NCBI GenBank assembly: GCA_016165875.1 | Contig: JABBOT010000080.1 | Location: forward strand, 41,539,477-41,603,476 | DNA: 64,000 bases | Direction: 5' to 3' | Origin: Acanthopleura granulata | Lineage: Eukaryota > Mollusca > Polyplacophora > Chitonida > Chitonidae | Shown here: positions 1 to 11,300 of the stretch, piece after piece | Numbering within the stretch: the first letter of the stretch is position 1 | How the letters are laid out: every line of letters begins with the position of its first letter | The notes under the pieces: generated by a model | Told to the model about the DNA's origin: nothing | The model's input: the letters and a program-made list of their open reading frames with translations, nothing else | Databases searched by the model: none | Program-made: the position numbers and the translations under genes

Positions 1-131
1 TTCAGCATATATACTACAGTATGAAACATAAAGGTTTTGAATAAAGTACAATTAATGATTTCCCTTCCCTATACCACCCTCTTAATGCTGTTCCTATGAT
101 GCTCTGAAGGGTCAGTGTTGGGTCCAGCAGA
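1..131 (-). other. GCSH 3' flank / 3' UTR
   Basis: Sequence after the GCSH stop codon on the minus strand. No minus-strand AATAAA (plus-strand TTTATT) occurs here, so the poly(A) site probably lies beyond the left edge of the window. Confidence 0.5.
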
Positions 132-3100
132 TTACTGCTCTGTGAACTGTTTGTAAGATTCTTCATCCATCAGATCCTTGATTCTTTCAGGAGAAGACAA
201 CTCTAGTTTGAATAACCAACCTACATGGGAAGAAGATCAACAAAACAGTCATAGCTATAAAATGATAAAGGTCATAAGTTACAAACCTACCCAAGCCTGT
301 ACTATTCACAGAAGCTGGCCAAGATTAAGCAACATCTGGGAGATAACCAAACATTTAAACTTTACAGAGATGGTGCATACATGATTAAACTCAAAAAAAT
401 GCCTTTCACTTTTAAGTTGTGGAGTAAATAAATAGCTATTTTAATCTATATAAAGAATAAATCATACAAAAACAATACCCCATTTTTCCAATTAAAAACA
501 CCACATTTTCACAAGAACCAAGAAAAAAAACAACAAAAGCTTTTTTCAAAGGAGAGTAAATGCTAAGCTTTTCAAATTTCCTTGGGAATTACTGTAGAGA
601 CAAACCTATAATTAATGTGGATTGCATAAGAAATATATGCACTTGACGTACAACCAAGGTCTTCACGTCTGAACTAGTCACTTTGACCACATCTATGTAA
701 TCTATAATATCAGCTAACCTTCCTCAAGTGGTGATGAGTTGACTTTATTGGGCGTGTCTGACAGAGCGCTGTTAATCTCCGTCACAGTCCCAGATTCCGG
801 AGCATAAACCTCTGCTGCAGCCTTCACACTCTCCAACTCTGCCGCAACCTCTGCAATAACCCAAGACAAGGGAGGTAATTCCAGATCAGATCACCATTTC
901 ATAATCAGTCAGTAACTTTTCAGTGACTTTTATCCCCTTACAAAATAAATATGGTTCAAATCTTTTTAAAGAAGAAATGCCATATTATACCTTCGCGTAA
1001 AACAACATTTCATACATATTAAGCAATTTCTGTGAGGTGCATTTTATTCAGGGTTTAAATCTGTTCTAATTCAATGTTTAGCAATGTAGTAGGTTCCAGT
1101 AATTTAGTATGAAACTGTTTATTTGAAAACAAAAGCAATCAGAAACAGTCTATCCAGGGGGGTCTGCCATTTAGAGTTGTCAGAAAATGGCAAACAAAAA
1201 GTCTAACTGTCTACTTTAAAGGTTGGCGAACAAAATTATACTCTTTTATTTATTTTTAGGAGTGAAGAAGAAAAGAAATCCTCAACAGGTATTTGGGACC
1301 TTGAACACGATAAATGTAATCAAACACAATAACATACCTATGAATGTTCTTTGCGCCAACTCAAACCAGGCTACTTTGGGGCTATATTTTGTCACAGGGT
1401 GTAAACATTAAGTTCACACAAATGAAGATCAAAATTCTTACCATCTTTGCTAAGTGAACTTCCCACTTCAGGCAAAGACACGTACACGATCTCCCCTAGT
1501 TTATCCTGGAATAAACATGCAAGCAACAGGTGTTGAGAAATTTACAAGACTCTACTTTACAGGCACAGCATTAGGGGAGCTGAAGTCCAATGTTACTGGA
1601 GGCCAACTATGTGGTATAATTTTTAACTTTACAGGTTTACTTGTACTTAATTTATTAGCTGAGTGAAGCAAAATGCTATAATGAAGAATATTTCATGTAT
1701 ACCATGAGTGGTCTAATGTATGGATGGAGTGGCACCCCTCTTGGATAAAACCACCTAACCTACCACCTAAGTCACTAGAGAATTTTTCCACAGGTCATAC
1801 TGGAGAAAGACAAAACACTCCCTGGTGAACTTCATTTGAGACCATATAAAAAATTATACAAATTTTGTCAGTTGGTTTTTTCCACCAAGCCCTCCAGAAC
1901 ACATGTGGCGAATAAACTGAGGGACACCAATGCTTGGATTGAACCTACACAGCATGTCATTATGTGAGGGTCAAGCAACTCTTGTCATCAACCCTTACCA
2001 ACCTCATATCCCCAAATGCATAGCATACACACAAAATGACAACATTATACAACTGGTTTATATTTGGAGAGACTGGAAAAGAAAAGGAGTCTTAAAGAAA
2101 ATTTAAAACTTCAGCATTCTGGAGTTGTTCACCTGTGCATAGTCTGTAATTCCCACAGTGCCAATGTTCCCAGACATCTGGACCCATTCATGCTTGTCTG
2201 TGTACCAGCGACCTGTGAACCCACAATCACACCTGCTTCGAGAACACACGGCTGACCCTTAGGTGTGCACTGTTAACTCTCGCAGTGGCAGATAGAGATA
2301 ACAATCTGACAACTGACCTAATGGTCACAATGTAAAATACAACTGATAATATGTACAAGAAATATATTGCATTTGGAATGTGGTATACAAGAAGGTAAGA
2401 ATGTCAAAGTTGGAGAAATGACCCACTGGCTTATTATTGGGGACCAGTTCAGCTGGTTAATCTGTATGCATATGATTTCTTATGAGTTACTTCACTCGGA
2501 TAACCTGTGAAGTCAAGGTAGGCAGCCTGTCATTTAGACAAAAACATAGTTTACCATATACCAGTATTAAAAGCTTTATTACAAATTATGTACATGTACA
2601 CAATATGGGGATATCACATGGTTAACATTATTTACATACATGTAAATTGTAGAAATTGTTATGGACATGTGCAGATGTGATAGGGTGAAAAGCAATAAGA
2701 GGTATGATAAGGTGAAAAATCATAGCAGGTATGATAAAGTGAAGAACCATAGCAGGTGTGATAAGGTGAAATATTAAATTTCTGCTTTAGGCTCAGAGAA
2801 AAGTCAGTGTGACGTCACTGGTGAACCACATTATCAATATGGTCTATAAAATCCACCATATAATCGTAACATTTAACTGCATTTAATTTGATGAAAAAAA
2901 ATCTGAAAAATTCTGTGAAGGTATTTCTGGATACAGTTTTTAATGCTCTTTTCAATCACCATAACTTTATTTTTGTATGGTCTTTCCTTTTAAGGTCATT
3001 TACAGCACCAGTAACTCATTGTCAATTCTATGTAGAGGTCTCTGAAATGTGAAGTACTTTTCTAGCCATTCATGCTGAGCTCTGTGTAGGATCTAGTAGT

Positions 3101-3805
3101 GCAGTGGCAGCATTATGAGTTTCCCATGACTCAAGATCAACATAGGCATACAAATCTTGCTGATGTACAATGGCCTGGAGTCCTTACATATGCATAAACT
3201 AATGGACAATGAGATTTCTGTAGTATCAAGGTGACATTCCCAGGAGTTAGCCATATATATTACATATTGTATACTGCCAAGATATCCACAATAAGGAAAC
3301 TAATAATTACTGGCACATGTAACTGATGAGTTTATTTGATAGCATTTGTTTCCATAAATTGAAAATTTGAATAACTACTAACCCACTGAGATGTACTATA
3401 GGCCTATAAAAAGAGACTGATGTGGCGAAACCTAGAAATAGTCTGCATCACCATGCTCTACATTTATTACAATTTTTGTTTACAAGAACACGTTAACACT
3501 AAATAGGCCAAGCTGGTTGTGTCACATGCTGTAGACAAAAGAAGAAACTTTCATCGCACAGGGGATCTGCATATGTACCAGCTGTGACCTTTTAATGATA
3601 TATACAAGTAGGCCTATAGTTTGAATAAGTTTATAGCACGCATATTATATATCCACGAAATAAGAATAGAGTATGCAGTATAATTACCATTATACAATCT
3701 CTGTGACACGCTGATGTTGCGTATGGTTTGTGCCGGCTTGTAAATACGTCGCTGGAAATGTCCAGCACACAGGGCCAACCTTCTCAACGACAGTGTAGTC
3801 GCCAT
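132..3805 (-). CDS. GCSH: Glycine cleavage system H protein, mitochondrial (complete, 5 exons)
   Basis: Lipoyl carrier of the mitochondrial glycine cleavage complex: it takes the aminomethyl group from P protein (glycine decarboxylase), presents it to T protein and is reoxidised by L protein. Minus-strand exons: 3688-3805, 2133-2212, 1442-1505, 719-850 and 132-220 (stop TAA at 132-134). All borders are GT-AG and the phases agree; the total is 483 nt, 160 aa (human about 173). Residues 1-39 are Arg-rich with no acidic residues, as in a matrix-targeting presequence. The mature part opens with [10 protein letters not shown], followed by [11 protein letters not shown] and [13 protein letters not shown]. 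The lipoylation site is [12 protein letters not shown], with the modified Lys at about residue 97. The C-terminus is [18 protein letters not shown]. The start is the first ATG of the longest frame and supplies the presequence. No defect is visible. Identity is near certain; the exact start is slightly less so. Confidence 0.95.
221..3687 (-). other. GCSH introns
   Basis: The four GCSH introns (221-718, 851-1441, 1506-2132, 2213-3687) are AT-rich and hold no second gene that I can support. ORFs of 60-70 codons here have no family-like motifs. Intron 1 has a weak imperfect tandem motif around 2680-2770 (variants of AGGTATGATAAGGTGAA). Confidence 0.5.
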
Positions 3806-5504
3806 GTTTCCGTTGAAGGGATCCTACGTTGCGCCCCCTCCTACTACCACGGCGAAACCGACTAGCCCATTTTCACCAAGTGAAAATAGCTCTCCGATAA
3901 ACGGTAAATTATTAAATTGTTCTCGTTTTCATACTTCACACTTCCACCCACACAAGACCATGTGTGTGAAACACACACACAAAAAAGCATTAGTCACGAT
4001 AACACTCTATTACAATCTTATAATTGTGTACACTTTCTTTCCTATTACCCCCTGCAAGTATTGAGACTGACCCAAATCCTCTTTTGGAAATTCCCGGGAA
4101 TCCGGGGTCACAGGCATATACGTGACGGGTTTGCTTTTATTTTTTTTCTAACAGGTTGAGTGGCAAGTAAACCAGATTCGAGTCTCGGACATGTCTGGTT
4201 GTTCTCTCTATCACATAATTAAAGCGTGAGATATTTAATATAATAAACATTAACACTAAATGTTTTACTTGCGCAATGATTTCTCCATATAATATCATAT
4301 AAAATGTTGGATATGTAAATCAATCAAAACACGGTTTGTTGTAAGAATTTTACAAAAAGACAAAGAAGGGAAAATATACAAAAGATAATGTTATTCCATT
4401 AATGGTCAATAAATTAATGTGTGTAATTCATATATATCAGCATTCTCCCTATGGTTGTCGAGAGAGAGATTTTTTCTTCCTTTTTAAAGAGCATAGTACT
4501 GTGTACAGTTTAGGTGTACCCAGTCTTTCGGATGATTTATAATAGCATTGGCCATCACACTGACATCGAAAGTGAAAATTGCCCAAAAAATTTCTCTGAG
4601 TCAAGGGAGGTAACTGTGCGCTTATCTCTTACGAGGAAGTGACAACACTAACTTCTGTCCACCAACGCTTTGAGAGAAACTACGGAATAATGACATCGGT
4701 ACGTTTTTTCTGGTTGTCAGTAGCCGAGGTTAACATCACTTTTAAGAAGTATCAATGTTTGATGATATGCCAAACTTTGTCGGTCGTAGTTTTATGTAAA
4801 ATTGTAAAAGTAATCTGATCAGTGATGAATCATACACAACAACAACAACATGCATTGACTGAGCAGCTGCAAGTAAATGTCCTTCCTTTATTTTTCTATT
4901 CTGGTAGCTGTGAACATCAGATACAAGGAAGTAAAACATTGGCGTTTAACTTATTGAACTACAACTTGAAGTAAATCCGAGTTCAGGTGAAATACGCAGT
5001 CAGGTGAAACAGGTATTGTTGTTGTGACTACAAGGCTGCAGGGAGTTAAAATTGGCTTGTGAGTATGACAGCACTAGCTGTTTGCGATACCTAAACTGTG
5101 GTTGTGAATAAGTGATGAGCAAAAGCTCTCAAGGAGGTTAAATTCAATTCTGCGGGTAAAGAGCGATAGATAAAGCTGTTCCATTAACCTGAATATTCTT
5201 ACTTGTACATCTGACTTGGTCTTTAACTATGGCATCGTCAGACATGTCTGATATCACCACAGTCGACTTTTAATTTAATTATGCTACATGTATTTAATTT
5301 TAAATTTCGTGCTAGTGTTATTGATAAGACAATTAGGCACTTAAACACAGAGTTGAGTTGTTGTGGTTGGAAAGTCTCTCTCTATTCTACATGTTCCATA
5401 ATCACACAGATTTACATAAATAAAATTAAAGACTCATGATCATGATTTGTACCAGTTTATATGTGTTTCATGTTAGTTAAGTAGCTTTGTATGCAGTAAT
5501 TTAC

Positions 5505-5838
5505 TTGGAGATGTCCGCCAGCAACCTGCGGATGGTTGTGAGTTTCCCCCGGGCTCTTGTCAGGCATCCTCCAACCATAATGCTGACTGTCATGGTGCAA
5601 GTCAAATGAGCTGAATCAGCATTGCAGAAATCTCTTGAGACCACACTGGTTTTGGATGAGGCAGGGTGGGGGCTCTCACAAACGACTGTTATTTTACGGA
5701 GTTTAACAGTGCTGTTGTTGTTGGGCGAGAGAGCCCCCACCCTGTCTCGTCCAACACCAGTGTGATGTCTAGAGACTTCTGCAATGCTGATTCGGCTTAT
5801 ATTCATGAGTATGGAGTAAAACACCAATCAAGTAAAAA
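5505..5838 (+). mobile_element. 5'-truncated SINE split by a MITE
   Basis: The left part (about 5515-5610: GCCAGCAACCTGCGGATGG, then a C-rich stretch and CATAATGCTGACTGTCATGG) and the right part (about 5800-5838: ATTCATGAGTATGG, then AAACACCAATCAAG) match the body and tail of the SINE at 50555-50755. The tRNA-like head is missing. The central element is annotated separately. Confidence 0.7.
5611..5802. mobile_element. Fold-back MITE inserted in the SINE
   Basis: Near-perfect inverted repeat with arms of roughly 75 bp. The left arm begins AGCTGAATCAGCATTGCAGA and the right arm ends with the reverse complement, TGCAATGCTGATTCGGCT. GAGAGCCCCCACCCTG in the right arm pairs with CAGGGTGGGGGCTCTC in the left. 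It encodes no protein. Related copies lie at 59420-59610 and 60688-60965. Confidence 0.75.
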
Positions 5839-6069
5839 AAATAAATATTTGGAGAGGAATTAGTTTAGAAAAGCAGTGTTTCTCTGCACTTTGCAACGAT
5901 ATGGTATGTGAAGCCCATCAGCACTCACAAATAGTCCACCGTAGAGCAAGAAGATATACATATATATATACACGACTTCTTCTGAAAGAAATAGCTCATA
6001 TTTGTGTACGTTTTTACAGATGTTACAGTGTAGGTATATGGGGGTAATGCCTTAAACCATACCAAGCTG

Positions 6070-8378
6070 ATGGCTGCGACTGGAATCCTTCAGAGTCAGA
6101 ATATGGAGAGTCAGTTGAGACAGCTCCGTGTGCAGCTGCATCAAGACATCTGGCTGAACAAAGATACCACCTCCTTGGCCACACAGTTGATAGCCACGGG
6201 TTGCCCCTTAGAACGGCGTTACCATGTCTTGAAATTCATTGAGCTGCTGCAGAAAAATAGTCAGGTATTAATGCAAGTTAAATTGTGCTGCACATGAGTT
6301 TAATAAGGTTTAGGTCTTAGGTGCCTCAAGGATTTCGTTTGTGAACTACGGAAGATACATGTATATGTATTATTAGAAAATAGGATCTTTAAAGTGACAT
6401 AAAGTCATAATAAGTTTTTTAAATAATGAGTGTGTACAAGAGAGCTGTATGTCTACTGATATGCCTCATTTGATGTCTTATTTTTGGCCAATCATATTGT
6501 CTCAGTTTGTCAGTCTTCTTGACGACAGCTCAAGTCAGCTGTTTCCTTTTTCGAGTACTATAAATTCCTGGATTTTTCCCACACTTTTTTTCTTCAAGTG
6601 TGGTACTTTAAGGTATTCAGTGTATGCACTGAAGTTGTTAACAGAAACGCCGGAATAAAATTCAGGGTAATCCATCAACCCAGAATGTTGATTATACCCA
6701 AGATACATGTACACAAAATTAAAAGAGCATGGTCTCAGGATCAAGTAAAAACAAAAATGGCAGACAAGAGCTGTCATCGCTGAATTGAACCTTGCCATAT
6801 CAGATGGCCTATACATGTATATCTGCAGCGCCCTGCTTACTGCTTTATGTAGGCTTCAGCTGAGATTACTGCTTATAACATAGTGCTTTGCTGAGTGAGA
6901 GAAAATACTTCATATGATAAAGCAACCTCATGTTTTTTTCTGGAATCTACATTTTTTTTTTTACAGATTTTTTCTGACCATTAACATTTTGAAGATACTT
7001 GTATATAAATGGTCAAAGTGAAAAATATGTTGTATTACCTTAAATCAGAACTCCAGAGGAAAATTCTGTTTTAACTTGCTGAAAGCTACCACAAAAATGT
7101 TTTCTTTGGAGCCATAAATTTATATGCAATGGCCAAAGTGCTAGTACTGGTGTGCGAGAAGAAACAAATAATGAAGATCATCCATCTAGTCTTGATTAAT
7201 CAACTCTGTTGTTAGCCAGTAGTCAGCCTTTCCGTCTGGAACTCTCCAGTCCTTCAATAGATGTGTTTTGGAAGGAAATGTGGTAGACATGCTACACATA
7301 GTGTTCCTAGTAGCTTGATTTCACCTGGTTTGTGTTAAGTATTCCAGGGTTAATGCTACACAGTAGCAGTAGTCGGGTGAATCAGTACTGCAGGAGAAAC
7401 CTGTTCCAGTAGATCATCTGCACCTATTACTGTTTCAGTCTCTGGTACAACTTCAAAAACTCCCTGTAGCGTTCACAATCTTGGAGAAGTATGCTCGTCA
7501 CTTATTAAGGCCACCGAAAGATCGTTCAGCTCAGTGGAAACTCATCAAATACCAGAATCCAATCTTTGCCAACAAAGTTGACGTTGTTGAGGTTTGTACA
7601 TATATCTACCTTGTTTGATTATACATATACATGTGTATATGCAGGAGGATTTCTAGCCACTTTGTCATTGTGGTAACCACAACAAGAAATATTGGAAAAT
7701 CGAGTTTTAGATCAAATTTGTAGTTTTTGATACATTGACAGCAAACAATATTGAGCTTTCTGATATGTTCAAATTGGGTTTCTAAAAAGGAATTTGTTAG
7801 AAAAGCCCCTGATAATATTTTCCCTTTTTTTTTGGTGGGTGGGGGGGTTGTTTTCTATAATTTGAGTTAGTGAACATGTTCAGGTTGTGATACATGTGCA
7901 TAGTTTTTTAAACAAAATAAGACTAAAAGTCTTTACTTTATATTGTTTTAATGTATTCACATGATCATTGCTAAGTTATTGCTTTCTGAATGACACATCT
8001 GTCAGGTACGGTGTTGATGTACATGCAGGCTTCAACCCATCAAACATGGCAGCGCGTGAAAAGGGAAAAATTATTGATAATATACTAGTCATATATGTAA
8101 TGATTTAGACTTCATTATTTTCATATGAGTGGAATTGTGTAAATGAAGAGGTACATTGGCCTGTTGTCATTGTAGGGAGGCCGCTACATCATGCACCAGA
8201 TGGGTTACACCTTGGACCTGGGGGATGGTTTGTCATTCCCAGATGGGGTAGAGCCAAACCCTAACCAACTGGTCAGCCTTGTGGCAGATATCATAGTGGC
8301 CAGGCAGGAACTGGATGCCTACTGCAAAGGAAGTCACCCCCATCCCACACAAGTAGCCCCGTTCATCTTGAATGCCAG
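6070..8378 (+). CDS. RNF31: RNF31 exons 1-3: PUB domain
   Basis: Exons 6070-6264, 7439-7591 and 8176-8378 encode residues 1 to about 184. In human HOIP the PUB domain binds the PIM peptides of OTULIN and SPATA2. Visible markers are [10 protein letters not shown], then [15 protein letters not shown] and GDGLSFPDG, matching human ILEKYGRNLL, KFNNPVF and PDGLSFPEG. Pocket residues that I recall as Tyr82, Lys99 and Asn102 in human correspond to Tyr83, Lys102 and Asn105 here; human Asn85 is His86. Deubiquitinase docking is therefore probably retained. An acceptor ends at 6019, so the first coding exon probably begins with about 50 nt of 5' UTR. Confidence 0.9.
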
Positions 8379-11300
8379 GCATGTAATCTTCCATATGTCG
8401 ACATTCTGTGAAAAACAAATCGCCTACATGTACATGGCATCTTTTGTGAAGAAGAAAATTTATCAAGCATCTCAGGCCAGTTTAAAATTGGCAAATTAAG
8501 GTTCACACCATACATGTACTTGGATAAACCAGCTAAGATCTGTGTCACAAGGCAAGGGATATACGTTACTTCTGCTTGTTATAGATCGTGTCAAAAATCT
8601 CAAAGCATGAATTATGACTCTAATGTGCTTTTAACATTGCATAAACTTCGAGATAATCTTCATTCTCATATTCGTAAAGATGTGAAATGAACAAGTATTT
8701 TACATATTCTTTGTATATTTATTAAAGATCTGTCCTTAGACCTGAGAAAATAGTCACTTAATGGAATAGTATCCAGATTTTGCTGCTGGTACTAATTATA
8801 AAAATTGTAACCTGTTTACGCAGTGTATTGCCAGGAGGGCTTTGGAGAATCATACTAATGATTTTAAATTCGCCAAAAACATTAGATTTTCTGTTCTAGC
8901 TGGCCTCCAGCCGCGCGTAAAATAGAAGGCCTCCTCAAGGCTATTTGGGCTATCTAGCCTGTGAATTCGTAACAAAACAGTATCATTTTCGAGATGGTAT
9001 CTAGCTACACAGAAACAGATATATTACCTTATCAATTTGAACCCGTGGTGAATGACGATTTATGATACTGACATTTCTGGCCAGACTTGGAATTCTGAGT
9101 GTTCAAATGATGAATTTGAGAGCAGATACGGCTGTTGTTGGTAGGTACAAAATCCTCCCATCTTGTACCGTAAAGCCATGCCTTCCTGATAGTTTAATCA
9201 TCTGAAACGTTGGAAAAATTCTCCAGGGCTGTTCAAGGACCTGTTTTTACACTCATATGCAGAACAGCAAACCATTTTGTGGGAAAATTTTATATGCTTT
9301 TTGTCACTCTTGTAGCTTTTTTAACACTGAGCTAAATGGCATAGCACTGACAGCCCTTAAAGGCTGGACTGATGTATGATGTAATTGGGCACTGACTACA
9401 CAAGTGTTGACGGAAAAAATGCATAAAGCGAACCTCATTATCTAGTAATTTTATGCGCAGTATTACGTAGGTTAATGTACACTTTTTAAATATTTTTTCA
9501 GTCGTAATATATTTATATGTACAGGGGTAGCTAATTATGAATAAATACTTAATCTGGACATTAATCATTTAAATGAAACTCTTCAAGCTGAGCCAGACGT
9601 TAAAACAGATGAGAGTGTCCTCTTGTTTACTCTACTATAGAGGACATGTTATATATATGAAGTCATCAAGTGACACATCATGATGAAGTTTACATAAGAC
9701 TTTGACTAATGTTGTGTTTCCATGGAAACTGTTTAATTTATCTGTGGATTCTTCTTCGGTAGGAATTATGTAAATGATTATTTGCACAGCCTCCGCTTGA
9801 TCAATTAATGCACAGCGTGGCCACAGAGCAAATAAATCATATTCCATTTTAAACACATCGCATAGGGATTTATTGCTGGGTAGCATTGTAAAAGTTATAA
9901 TAAAATCATGCAGATAAACGCAGTTGTGAGTGCATGGGATGTGGGAAAATGTTGAGTAAGCTCATGAACTAATGCGAATGCAGTCACATGTTAGTGAAAA
10001 CACAGCTATACACACATAGTAACAAAGGTGAGAATTTCTATTGATACCTCTTACTGGGACAAGAAAATAGGCTGTGTGGTTGTTTGGTTTCACAGAAGTC
10101 TTGTTACCGAAGTTGGCTTCTTAGTGGAAATAGCAGGCTTGGTTTCACAGTTATTATTAGTAAAGCTCAAGGTATTTTTGTATGAAAACAGTGGTACATA
10201 ACTTTAAAGAGGCTATGCAGGAGTACTGTCGTAGCTTGCATACACCTTGAATTAATAAGGAGCTTTGCATGCTGTATGCTGAAATTTAAGTGTTTGAAGA
10301 TAAATTATGCTCCTAAGTATTCAGCTGTGAGGCAGACTGCTTCTGAACTGTCACTCAAGAATATGCATATGATGTCAGTAATGTTACTAACTCATCAACT
10401 GGATGGGGCATACAATGGATACATATGTTCAGCCTTTCTATAATGTCATAACATTTATTTATGCTTTCACCGAAAATAGAATGAAATGAAAGCGATATGT
10501 TTTGCACAACCTTTGCCGAGTGGCCCTTTACATCCATATGTGGTAATGTTTTTTGCTTTTTGTCCATACATTAACTTTCGTAGTTTGGGACGAAATGGAA
10601 CTAATTTGAAAATTAAAAAAAACAGACCACATCATCTGAAAGGCAATTTCGTGCTGATTCCAAATATGGTCTTCATTAATTTTTTGCATTTTTTACTGTG
10701 AAGTCACTGTGCTTCAGTATGGTCCAAAAGTAGCAGTCTTTAAATAATGAAGACCATGTTTGGCATCACGACGAAATTGCCTTTCAGATGATGCATACTT
10801 TCTAAAAATGTGGTCTGCTCTTTTAATTATTACTTGAAAATAGAAAATTGCATTTACGAAGAGCAACATTTCTTCAGAGTGCATAAATTGCTTACTGAAG
10901 GAAGAATACAGAAGGTTCAATCAGAGTTGATTAAACCAAAAATTTGTGATAATTTTCCAGCATATGTAATGGTAATTTCAAAAATATGTGATTGGTTGAT
11001 CATTGTATGTAATGTTTGTAAATGTTGGTTGCAGATATGAGCTGAATGGCTTGTACTTGACCAATAATCTACCGGATGTTTTACCCACACCATTGCCCCA
11101 AATGGTAAGTCAGTAATATGACTTCCAGAAAACCAGCTAGTAGATTATTATTTATTTATCATTATTAGGTTATTTGTCTCATTCTGTAAACATTTCTCCC
11201 TTAGAAGTTGGTTTACTTACTGGATACTTGGCTTCATGTCAGAGGTTATTTGAATCATCCAATACATTGCTTTACTACAGATGTTGTTTGACCCAGTTGA

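Larger units (their letters stand above)
3806..6019. promoter_or_regulatory. GCSH-RNF31 divergent intergenic region
   Basis: About 2.2 kb separate the GCSH start codon (minus) from the exon carrying the RNF31 start codon (plus). The two genes diverge, so both promoters should lie here. I see no convincing TATA box. A CA-rich tract is at about 3967-3981. The GCSH core promoter is probably within the first few hundred bases after 3805. A 5' untranslated RNF31 exon is likely somewhere here, because an acceptor (TTTTTACAG) ends at 6019 just before the ATG exon, but its position is not resolved. The right part is occupied by a SINE with a MITE inside it. Confidence 0.4.

Noticed and set aside
3099..3120. 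U4 snRNA-like start (GTGCAGTGGCAGCATTATGA)
   Set aside because: The match covers only about 20 nt; the following sequence lacks the U4 stem-loops and the Sm site.
8379..8499. Extension of RNF31 exon 3 to the stop at 8499
   Set aside because: Family similarity ends at the splice border, and the extension has no counterpart in HOIP.
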